Assembly: GCF_900156065.1 (NCBI RefSeq)
Contig: NZ_FTNF01000004.1
Location: forward strand, 124,001 to 188,000
Reading direction: 5' to 3'
Source of the DNA: Micromonospora avicenniae
Lineage (GTDB): Bacteria; Actinomycetota; Actinomycetes; Mycobacteriales; Micromonosporaceae
DNA: 64,000 nucleotides
Below, piece after piece: positions 34,856 through 44,857 of this stretch; position 1 is the stretch's first letter; every line of letters begins with the position of its first letter. The translations under genes were made by a program, and so were the position numbers. Under the pieces are notes generated by a model. That model searched no databases. It saw only the letters and a program-made list of their open reading frames with translations, and was not told the DNA's origin.

Positions 34856-34885
34856 ATGACGTTGGCGAGGTGGTGCGAACAATGA
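34856..34885 (+). CDS. Nine-codon leader ORF coupled to mmsA
   Basis: An ATG at 34856 with an excellent ribosome site (GGAGG, five nucleotides upstream) starts a nine-codon ORF (MTLARWCEQ). Its TGA overlaps the mmsA ATG as ATGA. The mmsA start itself has only a distant GCGAGG, so ribosomes probably reach it from the leader. The single Trp-Cys pair does not suggest classical attenuation. Confidence 0.55.
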   Translation: MTLARWCEQ

Positions 34886-36429
34886 GCGACGTACCGATCC
34901 TCCTGGAGATGCGCTCCATCACCAAGGAGTTCCCCGGGGTCAAGGCCCTGTCCGACGTGAACCTGGTGGTGCGCGCCGGCGAGGTCCACGCGATCGTCGG
35001 GGAGAACGGCGCAGGCAAGTCCACGCTGATGAAGGTTCTCAGCGGGGTCTATCCGTACGGCAGCTATGACGGTGACATCGTCTACCGGGGCGAGGTCTCC
35101 CGTTTCGGGGACATCCGGGCCAGCGAGCGGGCCGGGATCGTGATCATCCACCAGGAGCTCGCCCTCATCCCGCACATGTCGATCACCGAGAACATCTTCC
35201 TCGGCAACGAGCCTCGGAAGAACGGTGCGATCGACTGGAAGGCCGCGAACCGGCAGGCGCTGGAGCTGATGGCCCGGGTCGGCCTGCGGGAGGACCCGGA
35301 CACTCTGATCAAGGACATCGGCGTCGGTAAGCAGCAGCTCGTGGAGATCGCGAAGGCGTTCGCCAAGAACGTCAAGCTGCTCATCCTCGACGAGCCGACC
35401 GCGGCGCTGAACGAGGACGACTCGCAGCACCTGCTGGACCTGCTGCGCGGCTTCCGCGAGCGCGGCATCACCTCGATCATCATCTCGCACAAGCTGAACG
35501 AGATCGAGGCGATCGCCGACCGGATCACCATCATCCGCGACGGTCACACCATCGAGACGCTGGACGTCAAGGGCGACGGCGTCGACGAGGACCGGATCGT
35601 GCGCGGCATGGTGGGTCGGGAGCTGCACAGTCGCTTCCCGGACCACGAGCCCAAGATCGGCGAGGTCTTCTTCGAGGTCCGCGACTGGACCGTCCGGCAC
35701 CCGATCTCCGCCGAACGGCTGGTCGCCAAGCACTCGAACTTCGTCGTACGCCGCGGCGAGATCGTCGGGTTCGCCGGCCTCATGGGCGCGGGTCGCACGG
35801 AGCTGGCGATGAGCGTCTTCGGCCGCTCCTACGGCGTCTACGAGTCCGGCACGATCTACAAGGACGGCAAGGAGATCGTCCTCAAGACGGTGGCGGACGC
35901 GATCGCCAACGGGCTCGCGTACGTCAGCGAGGACCGCAAGGCGATCGGCCTCAACCTGCTCGACGACATCAAGACGTCGACGACCGCCGCCAAGCTGTCC
36001 AAGATCACGCACCACGGCGTCATCGACGAGGTCGAGGAGTACCAGGCGGCCGAGGCGTACCGCCAGAGCCTCCGTATCAAGACCCCGACGGTCGACGAGG
36101 GTGTCAACAAGCTCTCCGGCGGCAACCAGCAGAAGGTCGTCCTGGCGAAGTGGATGTTCACTGACCCGGACCTGCTGATCCTGGACGAGCCGACCCGCGG
36201 CATCGACGTGGGTGCCAAGTACGAGATCTACGGGATCATTCAGCGGCTCGCCGACCAGGGGAAGGGCGTCATCGTCATTTCCTCGGAACTGCCTGAGCTG
36301 ATCGGGCTCTGCGACCGCATCTACACGGTGTCGGAAGGCACCATCACCGGCGAAGTCGCCCGGCAGGACGCAGACCCGGAGAACCTCATGAAGCTGATGA
36401 CCTCGACTAAGAAGATGCAGACACGATGA
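34882..36429 (+). CDS. mmsA: Multiple-monosaccharide ABC transporter ATP-binding protein
   Basis: A 515-residue CUT2 ATPase with two ABC domains. The first has Walker [12 protein letters not shown], signature [13 protein letters not shown] and Walker [12 protein letters not shown]. The second has a degenerate P-loop ([10 protein letters not shown]), [14 protein letters not shown] and [12 protein letters not shown]. The closest family is MmsA/GguA of the ChvE-associated sugar importer. ATG 34882 is chosen, since it overlaps the stop of a well-initiated leader ORF; GTG 34870 is an in-frame alternative. It is coupled to mmsB by a 4-bp ATGA overlap. Likely substrates are xylose, arabinose, galactose or similar aldoses; the binding protein decides this. 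Confidence 0.93.
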   Translation: MSDVPILLEMRSITKEFPGVKALSDVNLVVRAGEVHAIVGENGAGKSTLMKVLSGVYPYGSYDGDIVYRGEVSRFGDIRASERAGIVIIHQELALIPHMSITENIFLGNEPRKNGAIDWKAANRQALELMARVGLREDPDTLIKDIGVGKQQLVEIAKAFAKNVKLLILDEPTAALNEDDSQHLLDLLRGFRERGITSIIISHKLNEIEAIADRITIIRDGHTIETLDVKGDGVDEDRIVRGMVGRELHSRFPDHEPKIGEVFFEVRDWTVRHPISAERLVAKHSNFVVRRGEIVGFAGLMGAGRTELAMSVFGRSYGVYESGTIYKDGKEIVLKTVADAIANGLAYVSEDRKAIGLNLLDDIKTSTTAAKLSKITHHGVIDEVEEYQAAEAYRQSLRIKTPTVDEGVNKLSGGNQQKVVLAKWMFTDPDLLILDEPTRGIDVGAKYEIYGIIQRLADQGKGVIVISSELPELIGLCDRIYTVSEGTITGEVARQDADPENLMKLMTSTKKMQTR

Positions 36430-37724
36430 GCCGACTCAAGGATCTTCAGAAGAACCTCTTCGGAGGGACCACCTCCAACGCCCGTCAGTTCGGGATGATC
36501 TTCACGCTGGTCGCGATCGTCGTCCTGTTCCAGATCCTCACTGACGGCCTGACCCTGCGATCGGACAACCTGATCGCGCTGTTCCAGCAGAACTCGTACA
36601 TCCTGATCCTGGCCATCGGCATGCTGATGGTGATCGTCGCCGGGCACATCGACCTCTCGGTCGGCTCGATCGCGGCGTTCACCGGCATCATGGTGGCCAA
36701 GGCGATGGCGGAGTGGAACCTGCCCTGGCCCGTGGGGATTCTCTTCGGCCTCGCGATCGGCGCGCTCATCGGCGCCTGGCAGGGCTTCTGGGTCGCCTAC
36801 ATCGGGGTGCCGGCGTTCATCGTGACTCTGGCGGGCATGCTGCTCTTCCGCGGCGGCAACCAGTTCATCGGCAACGCGAACACCGTCCCGGTGCCGGAGG
36901 GCTTCCGGGTGATCGGCTCCGGCTTCCTGCCCGAGACCGGCCCGGACACGGGTTACAACAACCTGACGCTGCTGCTCGGCCTCGCGGCCGTCATCGCGAT
37001 CGTGTGGCGGGAGCTCAAGGGGCGCCGGACCCGCAAGGAGATGAACGCCGAGCCGATCCCGATGTGGATCTCCATCCTGCGGATGGTCGTCATGGTCGGC
37101 GTGATCGTTTTCGTCACGCTGCGCTTCGCCAGCGGCCGGGTGGGCACCAGCTTCCCGGTCTCCGGCATCATCCTGGCGGCCCTGGTGCTGGCCTACTCCT
37201 TCTACACCCGCAACACCGCGGGCGGCCGGCACATCTACGCGGTCGGCGGCAACCCCCGCGCCGCGGAGCTCTCCGGCGTGAAGCTCAAGCGAGTCAACTT
37301 CTACGTCATGATGAACATGTCGGTGTTGGCCGCACTCGCCGGCATGATCTTCGTGGCCCGCTCGGCGGCCTCCGGTCCGCAGGACGGTAACGGCTGGGAG
37401 CTCGACGCGATCGCCGCGGTCTTCATCGGTGGCGCGGCCGTCACCGGCGGTATCGGCACCATCAGCGGCTCGATCGTCGGCGGCCTGGTCATGGCCCTGC
37501 TCAACAACGGCCTGCAGCTGATGGGCGTCGGCACCGACCGCGTGCAGATCATCAAGGGCCTGGTCCTGCTGCTGGCCGTCGGCCTGGACGTCTACAACAA
37601 GCGGCAGGGGCGCTTCTCGATCATCGGGAGCATCACCCGCTCGTTCCACCGGGACACACCGGCCGTACCCACTCCATCGTCGGGAGCGGAGCGCGAGCCC
37701 GCCAAGACGACGGTCGCCGGCTGA
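36426..37724 (+). CDS. mmsB: Multiple-monosaccharide ABC transporter permease
   Basis: A 432-residue CUT2 permease with about 10-11 hydrophobic segments. Hallmarks are [20 protein letters not shown] in the first third and [20 protein letters not shown] near the end. A charged loop near the middle ([18 protein letters not shown]) makes it longer than the rhamnose permeases (about 354), which is normal for the MmsB/GguB branch. It has a single permease gene where the rha operon has two, so it probably works as a homodimer. It starts at ATG 36426, overlapping mmsA. Confidence 0.93.
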   Translation: MSRLKDLQKNLFGGTTSNARQFGMIFTLVAIVVLFQILTDGLTLRSDNLIALFQQNSYILILAIGMLMVIVAGHIDLSVGSIAAFTGIMVAKAMAEWNLPWPVGILFGLAIGALIGAWQGFWVAYIGVPAFIVTLAGMLLFRGGNQFIGNANTVPVPEGFRVIGSGFLPETGPDTGYNNLTLLLGLAAVIAIVWRELKGRRTRKEMNAEPIPMWISILRMVVMVGVIVFVTLRFASGRVGTSFPVSGIILAALVLAYSFYTRNTAGGRHIYAVGGNPRAAELSGVKLKRVNFYVMMNMSVLAALAGMIFVARSAASGPQDGNGWELDAIAAVFIGGAAVTGGIGTISGSIVGGLVMALLNNGLQLMGVGTDRVQIIKGLVLLLAVGLDVYNKRQGRFSIIGSITRSFHRDTPAVPTPSSGAEREPAKTTVAG

Positions 37725-37773
37725 CGACCGCCGGTCGCAATCCACACCACCCCTCAAGAAAGGCAACCACCCA

Positions 37774-38877
37774 ATGCGCAAGCTTCTCGGCAAGTCGATG
37801 GCCGTCGGCGCCATCGCCTTGCTTGCCCTCACCGCCTGCGGCTCCGGCCGCGACGGAGGCTCCAGCGGGTCGGACAGCGGCGGGAGCAAGGGCTTCGCGG
37901 CCAACTCGCTGATCGGTGTCGCCCTGCCGGCCAAGACCTCGGAGAACTGGGTCCTCGCCGGTGACCTGTTCACCAACGGCCTGAAGGAGGCCGGCTTCCA
38001 GCCGAACGTGCAGTACGCGGGCGCGTCGACCACGGTCGCCGACCAGCAGGCCCAGATCACCTCCATGGTCACCAAGGGCGCCAAGGTCATCGTCATCGGC
38101 GCGACCGACGCCGCGCAGCTGTCGACCCAGGTCGCCGCCGCGCACCAGGCCGGCGTGAAGGTCATCGCCTACGACCGGCTGATCCTGAACACGCCGGACG
38201 TCGACTACTACGTCGCGTTCGACAACTTCAAGGTCGGCCAGCTCCAGGGCCAGGCCCTGCTCGACGGCATGAAGGCCAAGAAGCCGAACGGCCCGTACAA
38301 CATCGAGCTGTTCTCCGGCTCGCCGGACGACAACAACTCGAAGGTCTTCTTCGACGGCGCGATGAGCGTCCTCAAGCCGGAGATCGACAAGGGCAACGTC
38401 GTCGTCGCCTCGGGTCAGAAGGACATCAAGCAGACCGCCATCCAGGGCTGGAAGGCCGAGGGTGCGCAGGCCCGCATGGACCAGCTGCTGACCTCGACCT
38501 ACGGCAACAAGGAGCTGGACGGCGTCCTCTCCCCGAACGACACGCTGGCCCGCGCGATCCTCACCTCGGTGAAGGGCGCCGGCAAGCCGATCCCGGTCGT
38601 CAGCGGCCAGGACTCCGAGGTCGAGTCGGTCAAGTCGATCGTCGCCGGTGAGCAGTACATGACGATCAACAAGGACACCCGCACCCTGGTCAAGCAGACC
38701 ATCGACATGGTGAAGGCCCTGCAGGCCGGCAACGCCCCGCAGGTGAACGACACCACCACCTACAACAACGGCGCGAAGGTGGTCGACACCTTCCTGCTCC
38801 CGCCGGTCGCCGTCACCAAGGCGAACGCGGCTGAGGCGTACGCGAACGACCCGAAGCTCGCGCCGCTGACCAAGTAA
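37774..38877 (+). CDS. chvE: Multiple-monosaccharide-binding lipoprotein
   Basis: A 367-residue substrate-binding lipoprotein. The signal AVGAIALLALTAC ends in a lipobox cysteine, followed by a Gly/Ser/Asp-rich linker. The binding domain matches ChvE/sugar-binding proteins: LIGVALPAKTSENWVLAGDL, AKVIVIGATDAAQLSTQVAA, VKVIAYDRLILNTPDVDYYV, and GAGKPIPVVSGQDSEVESVK. It captures aldoses for MmsAB outside the membrane. It starts 49 bp after mmsB behind AGAAAGG and ends in front of a clear terminator. Codon choice is extremely GC-ending, consistent with high expression. Confidence 0.93.
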   Translation: MRKLLGKSMAVGAIALLALTACGSGRDGGSSGSDSGGSKGFAANSLIGVALPAKTSENWVLAGDLFTNGLKEAGFQPNVQYAGASTTVADQQAQITSMVTKGAKVIVIGATDAAQLSTQVAAAHQAGVKVIAYDRLILNTPDVDYYVAFDNFKVGQLQGQALLDGMKAKKPNGPYNIELFSGSPDDNNSKVFFDGAMSVLKPEIDKGNVVVASGQKDIKQTAIQGWKAEGAQARMDQLLTSTYGNKELDGVLSPNDTLARAILTSVKGAGKPIPVVSGQDSEVESVKSIVAGEQYMTINKDTRTLVKQTIDMVKALQAGNAPQVNDTTTYNNGAKVVDTFLLPPVAVTKANAAEAYANDPKLAPLTK

Positions 38878-38900
38878 GTAGCACCACAGGTAGAGACGTC

Positions 38901-38933
38901 GGGTCCCGGGATATTTCCGGGACCCTTCGTCTT
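38901..38933 (+). terminator. Intrinsic terminator after chvE
   Basis: Perfect 9-bp arms (GGGTCCCGG, 38901-38909, and CCGGGACCC, 38917-38925) enclose a 7-nt AT-rich loop and are followed by TTCGTCTT. It separates the importer operon from the ROK gene. Confidence 0.8.
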
Positions 38934-38974
38934 CCTGGAGCCGACGGCACCGACAGACGGAAGGAGGTGCGGCT

Positions 38975-40216
38975 GTGCGCCCCCCGCTGTCCGCTCTCCA
39001 CCGAACCGGTGGTACCCCGGCCGTCCCGGCGCCCCCCACGTCCGGTGCCAGCCAGGAGGAGATCCGCCGCCAGAACCTCGGAGCCCTGCTGCGTCACGTC
39101 CACGTCCACGGTCCGACCTCCCGGGCCGAGTTGACCGCGCGGCTCGGCCTCAACCGCAGCACCATCGGCGCGCTCGCCGCCGACCTCGCCGCCGCCGGCC
39201 TGGTCACCGAGGGAGCGCCCGTCACGACCCGCCGCGGACGCCCCTCGCTCGTGGTGACCCCCCGCTCGAGCCGCGTGTACGCGCAGGCGCTCAGCATCGA
39301 GCCGGACAAGTTGCGCGCCGCCCGAATCGGCCTCGGCGGTCGGGTCCTCGACCTCCGTGACACCCCGCGACCCGCCGGAACGTCCGCCGTCGACGCCGTC
39401 GGCACACTGGCCGCCCTGGCACACGAGATGGACCGCGACGTCGCGGCGGATTCGATCCGGGTGGGCATCGCGGTCGCCGTCACCGACACGACCCGCGACC
39501 GGGACGGACGGGTTCGCATCGGCGGCCCGGACGAGAGACTGCGCGCCGCGATCGGCGCGGCCTTCGGTGACGGCCGGACCGGACCCACCGTCCTCGCCGG
39601 CGACCTGGCCGACATCGCCGCGCTCGCCGAACACGTCCGGGGCGCCGCCGCCGACGTGGACGACCTCATCTACCTGCACGGATCCAGCGGCGTCAGCGCC
39701 GGCATCATCATCGAGGGCCGGCTCGTCGTGGGCCATGGAGGTCGCAGCGGCAAGGTCGGCCACATGGTGGTCAACCCCGACGGCCTGCCCTGTGAATGCG
39801 GCTCCCGTGGCTGCTGGGAGACCGAGATCGGCGAGGCCGCGCTGCTGCGGCACGCCGGGCGCGATCCCGGTACGCCCGACGGGGTGTCCGAGGTGCTGCG
39901 CGCGGCGGCCGACGGGGAGCCGGCCGCCACCGCCGCGGTCGAGCGGGTCGCCGACTGGCTCGGCTTCGGCGTGGCCAACCTGGTCAACGTGGTCAACCCC
40001 GACGCCGTGGTGTTCGGCGGATCGCTGCGCGAGGTCTACCTGGCCGGCGCGGACGTCGTCCGGCGGCGCCTGGACGAACTGGCGCTGCCGGCCTCCCGCG
40101 AGCACGTGCAGCTACTACCGGCGGCGCTCGGCCCGGACGCCGCCCTGATCGGCGCCGCCGAGCTCGCGTTCGCGCACCTGCTGGCCGACCCGCTGCACAT
40201 CGGCACGGCCGCCTGA
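38975..40216 (+). CDS. ROK-family transcriptional regulator
   Basis: A 413-residue NagC/Mlc/XylR-like protein. Residues about 35-95 form a winged HTH (RAELTARLGLNRSTIGALAA). The rest is a ROK sugar-kinase fold with the zinc site CECGSRGCWE and the preceding GRSGKVGHMVVNPDG. It probably represses the mmsA-mmsB-chvE operon just upstream and is released by a sugar. The GTG start at 38975 has AAGGAGG at ideal distance. ROK repressors need the zinc site for folding and inducer binding. Because a terminator lies between, it is transcribed on its own. Confidence 0.92.
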   Translation: MRPPLSALHRTGGTPAVPAPPTSGASQEEIRRQNLGALLRHVHVHGPTSRAELTARLGLNRSTIGALAADLAAAGLVTEGAPVTTRRGRPSLVVTPRSSRVYAQALSIEPDKLRAARIGLGGRVLDLRDTPRPAGTSAVDAVGTLAALAHEMDRDVAADSIRVGIAVAVTDTTRDRDGRVRIGGPDERLRAAIGAAFGDGRTGPTVLAGDLADIAALAEHVRGAAADVDDLIYLHGSSGVSAGIIIEGRLVVGHGGRSGKVGHMVVNPDGLPCECGSRGCWETEIGEAALLRHAGRDPGTPDGVSEVLRAAADGEPAATAAVERVADWLGFGVANLVNVVNPDAVVFGGSLREVYLAGADVVRRRLDELALPASREHVQLLPAALGPDAALIGAAELAFAHLLADPLHIGTAA

Positions 40217-40453
40217 CCCGACCAGCCGGGTCGGGTCTCCGGACCCGCCCGTGGACCTGCCACGCCTCCGCGCCGCCGCCCGGCCTCGAATGCGACAGGC
40301 GAAGACGGCGAAACGCCCGCGCCGGGCCCGTGGTCGACGTCGCCGCCCCCAGCGCGGGACGTCCCACCGGGAATGCAACCCGCGGTCGGCGTGCGCGCGT
40401 GTTCCTTCTCGACAGCGATGACGGGCACGTCCACGACGCCTGGAGGTACGGCA

Positions 40454-41392
40454 ATGGGGTTCCCGAGGGTACGCGGCGGCGCCGTCGTGACCTGCGCGGC
40501 GATGATCCTCGCCGGGCTCACGGCCTGCGGACCGGACGGCAGGCCCGACGCGCCAGCCGCCTCAGGTGCCGCGTCGGCGCCCGCCACCGGCGCGCCGCCG
40601 ACACCTGCGGCAGTGGATCGGGAGTTCCGCCGACTGGAGACCGAGTTCGACGCCCGGCTCGGCGTCCTCGCCGTCGACACCGGGACCGGAACGACGGTGC
40701 AGCACCGGGCCGACGAGCGGTTCGCGTACGCCTCGACGTTCAAGGCGCTGGCCGCCGCCATGCTGCTCGACCGCACCTCGGCGACCGAGCTCGACCAGGT
40801 CGTCCGCTACTCGCGGAGCGACCTGGTGGCGCACTCCCCGATCACCGAGCAGCGCGTCGCGACGGGGATGCGGCTGCGCGACGTGGCCGACGCCGCGGTC
40901 CGCTACAGCGACAACACGGCAGCCAACCTCATGCTGGGTCACCTGGGCGGCCCGGACGGATTCGAGCGGGAGCTACGACGGCTCGGCGACACGACCACGG
41001 AAGCCGACCGCTACGAGACGGCGCTCAACGAGGGACGGCCCGGTGACCGGCGGGACACCACCACACCCCGGGCCTTCGCCACGGATCTGCGTGCGTACGC
41101 CGTCGGCGACGCGCTGAGTCAGGAGGACCGGGACGTCCTCAACGGGTGGCTGCGGAAGAACACCACAGGTGACGCCCTGGTCCGCGCCGGCGTGCCCGCG
41201 GGTTGGACGGTCGGCGACAAGACCGGCGGGGGCGGGTACGGCACCCGCAACGACATCGCCGTTCTCTGGCCGCCGGAGGGGGCGCCGATCGTCCTCGCCG
41301 TGATGTCGAGCCGCGACGCGGAGAACGCCGCGTACGACGACGCGCTCATCGCCCGGGCCACCCGGGTCGTCGTCGGCGCGCTGCGGCCCTGA
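40454..41392 (+). CDS. Class A beta-lactamase, lipoprotein type
   Basis: A 312-residue serine beta-lactamase with all class A motifs: S94-TF-K97, S152-D-N154, the omega-loop E188-TAL-N192, and K256-TG. It hydrolyses penicillins and perhaps other beta-lactams by an acyl-enzyme route. The N-terminal signal ends in LTAC (Cys25) followed by a Pro/Ala/Ser-rich linker, so it should be anchored to the outer face of the membrane. ATG 40454 follows GGAGG by eight nucleotides. The frame is open further upstream but without a signal-like start. No adjoining regulator is seen; the spectrum cannot be read from the sequence. Confidence 0.93.
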   Translation: MGFPRVRGGAVVTCAAMILAGLTACGPDGRPDAPAASGAASAPATGAPPTPAAVDREFRRLETEFDARLGVLAVDTGTGTTVQHRADERFAYASTFKALAAAMLLDRTSATELDQVVRYSRSDLVAHSPITEQRVATGMRLRDVADAAVRYSDNTAANLMLGHLGGPDGFERELRRLGDTTTEADRYETALNEGRPGDRRDTTTPRAFATDLRAYAVGDALSQEDRDVLNGWLRKNTTGDALVRAGVPAGWTVGDKTGGGGYGTRNDIAVLWPPEGAPIVLAVMSSRDAENAAYDDALIARATRVVVGALRP

Positions 41393-41513
41393 ACCGGTTG
41401 CCGCCGACCTTCTCGCCCGGCCGGCGGCTGATCGGCGGCACGTCGAGCCGAGTGACCGGACCGGACGGGCGAAGTCGGCGGACCGGCCGGGTCGAGCGGC
41501 GGAACAGCCGGTC

Positions 41514-41544
41514 GGGGCCGCCGGGATGTTCTCCCGGCGGCCCC
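41514..41544. terminator. Bidirectional terminator between beta-lactamase and MFS genes
   Basis: Perfect 13-bp arms (41514-41526 and 41532-41544) around the loop TGTTC, midway between convergent stops at 41392 and 41552. Confidence 0.8.
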
Positions 41545-41551
41545 GGGGGCG

Positions 41552-43138
41552 TCAGTGGATGCCGACGGGCGTACGGGTCTGCTCGCCCTGACCACCGTCG
41601 AGCAGGTCCGGCCGCTCACGCCGGCGGGACAGGAACGCGGCCGGGATGAACGTGAGCACCACGAGCGCGAACGCGACCCAGAACGTGCCCCCGAACGAGT
41701 GGGCGGCGAAGTCGAGCCCCCGGTCGATGAGCTCCCGTGGGACCGGGAACTGTTCGAGCAACTGTGGCCGCTGCTGGCTGGCGATGGCCAGCCCCGCTTC
41801 GGTCACCGGCTTGCCGCTCTCCGGGTCGGTCACACCGGGGATCACGGTGGAGCCGTTCAGCTCGTTGGTGAGGATCACCGACATGACCGCGGCGCCGACC
41901 GAGCCACCGATCTGCTGGAGGATGTTGACCAGCGTCGAGCCGCGCGCCACGTCATGAGCGCTCAACGTCCGCAGCGCCGACGTCATGATCGGCATCATGG
42001 TGCCGCCCATGCCCAGCCCCATGACGAACAACGAGCCGCAGAGCAGCACGTAGGACGTGTTCGGGTCGACCTGGGTGAACGAGAAGAACCCGAGGACGAT
42101 GAGCGCCAGCGCGAAGGGCACCGTACGCCCCACGGGCACCCGGTCGGCCAGCGTGCCGGCGATCGGCATCGTGATCATCGCGCCGATCCCCTGCGGCGCC
42201 ATCAGCAGGCCCGCGGCCAGCGTCGACTCGCCACGAACCTGGAGGAAGTAGCTCGGGAAGAGCAGGCCCGCCCCCATGAAGGCGATGATGAAGACGAAGA
42301 GCGTCACCGCCGCCACCGTCAGGTTGCGGTTGGCGAACAGCCGCAGGTCGAGCAGCGGGTGCCGGGGCCGGAACGAGTACAGGACGAACGCCACCAGTAG
42401 CGCGGCCCCGGCCAGCATCGGCCCCCACACCTCCGGGTCGCCGAACGTGCCGGCCTCCGGCAGCGAGGAGATGCCGTAGAGGAAGAGCGCGAGGCCCGGG
42501 GAGAGCATCAGCATGCCGAGGAAGTCGAAGGACTCCGACGGCTCCGGCGCGTCCTTCGGGAGCGCGACCTGTGCGTAGATGAGCGCGATGACACCGATCG
42601 GCAGGTTGATCAGGAAGATCCAGTGCCAGCCGACCGCGTCGATCAGCCAGCCGCCGAGGATCGGCCCGGCGATCGGGCCGAGCAGCATCGGAATGCCGAG
42701 CACGGCCATCAGCCGGCCGATCCGGTTGGGGCCGGCCGCGCGGGTCATGATCGTCATGCCGAGCGGCATCAGCATGCCGCCGCCGAGGCCCTGCAGGACC
42801 CGGTAGGCGATCAGTTGCCCGATCGAGTCGGCGCTGGCGCAGAGCGCCGAGCCGATCGTGAACAGCGCCAACGCGGTCATGTAGAGACGCTTGGTGCCGA
42901 ACCGGTCGGCCGCCCATCCGGCGAGCGGGATCACCGTGGCCAGCGCGAGCGTGTAGCCGGTCATCGTCCACGCGACTCGGGCGTACGAGGCGTCGAAATC
43001 GTTCTGGAACGTGGGCAGCGCGACACTGACCACCGTCACGTCGAGGATCGACATGATCGCGCCGAGGACGACGACACCCGCCACCTTGAGGACCGCGGCG
43101 TCCAGTTTCGCCGGCGCCGCGGCAGCTTGCTGGGTCAC
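41552..43138 (-). CDS. DHA2-family multidrug MFS exporter (EmrB/QacA type)
   Basis: A 528-residue exporter with about 14 hydrophobic helices. Motif C-like GPIAGPILGGWLID, the helix-1 motif IMSILDVTVVSVALPTF, the loop motif GWAADRFGTKRLYM and VLQGLGGGMLMPLGMTIM are all typical of DHA2 proton/drug antiporters. It probably expels lipophilic drugs or a self-made product. The frame is open to 43216, but GTG 43138 has AGGAG at the right distance and gives the usual cytosolic N-terminus (TQQAAAAPAKLD). It converges with the beta-lactamase gene; there is no adjoining TetR-type regulator. Confidence 0.92.
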   Translation of the reverse strand: MTQQAAAAPAKLDAAVLKVAGVVVLGAIMSILDVTVVSVALPTFQNDFDASYARVAWTMTGYTLALATVIPLAGWAADRFGTKRLYMTALALFTIGSALCASADSIGQLIAYRVLQGLGGGMLMPLGMTIMTRAAGPNRIGRLMAVLGIPMLLGPIAGPILGGWLIDAVGWHWIFLINLPIGVIALIYAQVALPKDAPEPSESFDFLGMLMLSPGLALFLYGISSLPEAGTFGDPEVWGPMLAGAALLVAFVLYSFRPRHPLLDLRLFANRNLTVAAVTLFVFIIAFMGAGLLFPSYFLQVRGESTLAAGLLMAPQGIGAMITMPIAGTLADRVPVGRTVPFALALIVLGFFSFTQVDPNTSYVLLCGSLFVMGLGMGGTMMPIMTSALRTLSAHDVARGSTLVNILQQIGGSVGAAVMSVILTNELNGSTVIPGVTDPESGKPVTEAGLAIASQQRPQLLEQFPVPRELIDRGLDFAAHSFGGTFWVAFALVVLTFIPAAFLSRRRERPDLLDGGQGEQTRTPVGIH

Positions 43139-43448
43139 AAATTCTCCTGAAGTCGGTCGTGCTGACGGACGGTGAGCGGTGGGGGTGGCGCCGCGCCGTG
43201 GTGCGGGACGAAGCACGGCGCGCGGAGGGCGAATGCTCGCAGGCAGAGTAGCGACCGCCCCCGACAGGCCGCCCCCGTTTTAGCCCGACCGCCTCGGCCG
43301 GCACCGGTGACCTTCCGTCGCGATACGGCGGTGTTCGTCCGGGTTCTCAACCTGGTCAACTCGGCCTTCACCCGGGTGTGACGTCAATCCGATCGTGACT
43401 TCACCCACACGGTGGGCGACCATGGCCGCACGACGAAAGGGGGCTCGG
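43139..43448. other. Divergent intergenic region, no gene
   Basis: About 310 bp between the exporter and the next rightward gene. It should contain both promoters. Apart from a 10-bp palindrome (CACCCGGGTG, 43369-43378) I see nothing definite. Confidence 0.5.
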
Positions 43449-44216
43449 ATGCGGCGACGAACGGAAAGCACACCGGCAGGCTTCGGTGCGGCGACCCGCG
43501 CCGCCCTGCGCCGTAGTGCCGGCACCAAGCCGCGGCGCTGGCTGATCACAATCACCCTGCTGCTCGGCCTACTGACCGCGGTGGCCCTGACCGCGGCCAC
43601 CCCGCCGGACGAGCTGACGTTCGCCGCGCTCGCGCATCCGGTGCAGAGCCTCATGTCGGTCGCCGTGCCGTTCCTCGGCATCCTGCTCGCCCATGACCTG
43701 CGGCGCTCCCCCGGCAACGTCCGGCTCGCGCCCACCCTGCTGGCGACGGCGCTGCTCGCCGCCGCCGTCGGGCTCCTCGGCGCGCTGTTCTGCGCTGCCG
43801 CGCTCGCGCTCGCCCCGGAAGGCGTCGCATCCGACGCGTGGCGGTACGCGGGGAACATCGTGTTGGGCGGCGTCCTGGTCCAGGTCGTCGCACGGCTGAT
43901 CGGCGTCGGGCTGGGCCTGCTGCTGAGCTCGTTCGTCGTTGCGGCTCTCGCCAGCATCGTGCTCCCGCTCGGTCTCTACGGCCTGCTGGGTGCCGTCGGC
44001 GCGGTTCGGCCCGCTCGGGCGTGGCTCACCCCGTACGCGACGGTCCAGAACCTCCTCGCCGGTGACATGAGTCTGCTCGAGTGGGCGCAGTGGGTGGCCG
44101 TACTCCTCATCTGGGGAGTGGGGCTGACCGCCGTCGGCATGGCGCGGCTGCGGCCTCAGGGCGCGGCCGCCGGGTCGCCGACACCGGCGACCGCGCCGGA
44201 GCGCTCCCACCACTGA
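43449..44216 (+). CDS. ABC-2-like integral membrane protein without partner ATPase
   Basis: A 255-residue protein with a basic N-terminus and six hydrophobic segments (WLITITLLLGLLTAVALTAA first, VAVLLIWGVGLTAVGMARL last). The spacing and the central region LIGVGLGLLLSSFVVAALAS resemble ABC-2 type permease subunits found in antibiotic-export or gliding-type transporters. No ATPase gene is adjacent. The start is ATG 43449 after AAAGGGGG; the in-frame upstream codons lack a ribosome site. It could pair with an ATPase encoded elsewhere or act alone. The family assignment rests on topology only. Confidence 0.6.
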   Translation: MRRRTESTPAGFGAATRAALRRSAGTKPRRWLITITLLLGLLTAVALTAATPPDELTFAALAHPVQSLMSVAVPFLGILLAHDLRRSPGNVRLAPTLLATALLAAAVGLLGALFCAAALALAPEGVASDAWRYAGNIVLGGVLVQVVARLIGVGLGLLLSSFVVAALASIVLPLGLYGLLGAVGAVRPARAWLTPYATVQNLLAGDMSLLEWAQWVAVLLIWGVGLTAVGMARLRPQGAAAGSPTPATAPERSHH

Positions 44217-44294
44217 CCGTGTCCCCTGCTCACGATCGGCCGGGGAAGGTTCTAGGCTTGGGGGCCGCCGCAGGGGCGACGAGGGGAGACTGCC

Positions 44295-44756
44295 GTGAGT
44301 GAGACCGACAACATCGACCGCGTCGAGGAGTGGAACGTCGCCGAGGACGACGGGGTCTTGGACGCTTCCGACACCCTCGACGGCGATCGGATCACCGATC
44401 CGCTCGACACCGGCATCGCCGCTCCGGACCACTGGTACGGCGCGAACCGGTACGGCACGACTCCCGCCGAGGAGCGGGCGGGCGAGTCGCTCGAGCAACT
44501 GCTCGCCGAGGAGGAGCCGGACATCGACCCGTACGCGGAGCAGGTCGACGACGAGGACGAACTGATCCGGCGGGGCTACGAGCAGGACCCGCGGGCGGGC
44601 CGGCTCGTCGAATACGACGAGGGCTTCCGCGACGACGAGGAGCCCGACTCGGTGGCCTGGGACGCCGGGATCGACGCCGGCGCGGCCAGCGCGGAGGAGG
44701 CCGCCATCCACGTGGTGGACGACCCGAACGGGATGGGCGACGGCCCGCTGCGGTGA
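44295..44756 (+). CDS. DUF5709-family acidic protein
   Basis: A 153-residue, very acidic cytosolic protein without membrane segments. The order DASDTLDGDRITDPLDTGIA, then TPAEERAGESLEQLLAEEEP and DEDELIRRGYEQDPRAGRLV, is the pattern of the actinobacterial DUF5709 family. Homologues are mostly small, probably disordered proteins of unknown role and are sometimes stress-linked. The start is GTG 44295 behind GAGGGGAG. It appears monocistronic and faces the DUF3152 gene. Confidence 0.85.
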   Translation: MSETDNIDRVEEWNVAEDDGVLDASDTLDGDRITDPLDTGIAAPDHWYGANRYGTTPAEERAGESLEQLLAEEEPDIDPYAEQVDDEDELIRRGYEQDPRAGRLVEYDEGFRDDEEPDSVAWDAGIDAGAASAEEAAIHVVDDPNGMGDGPLR

Positions 44757-44798
44757 GACGGGGCCACTGACCCGGTGTCCGTTCCGCCGTCACCCGAT

Positions 44799-44825
44799 CC
44801 GGGGCGGCGGCGTCGTACGCCCCGG
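44799..44825. terminator. Hairpin between convergent DUF5709 and DUF3152 genes
   Basis: CCGGGGCG (44799-44806) and CGCCCCGG (44818-44825) form an 8-bp stem with an 11-nt loop in the 100-bp convergent gap. There is no T-run. Confidence 0.45.
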
Positions 44826-44857
44826 TGACGTCGACGGACCTCCCGGCGGTGAACCCC

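Noticed and set aside
40454..43138. Beta-lactamase plus drug exporter as a transferred resistance island
   Set aside because: Codon use and GC content match the surroundings, and there are no transposase, integrase or terminal repeats.
43369..43378. CACCCGGGTG as an operator
   Set aside because: A 10-bp palindrome is expected by chance in sequence this GC-rich, and it has no second copy in the window that I noticed.
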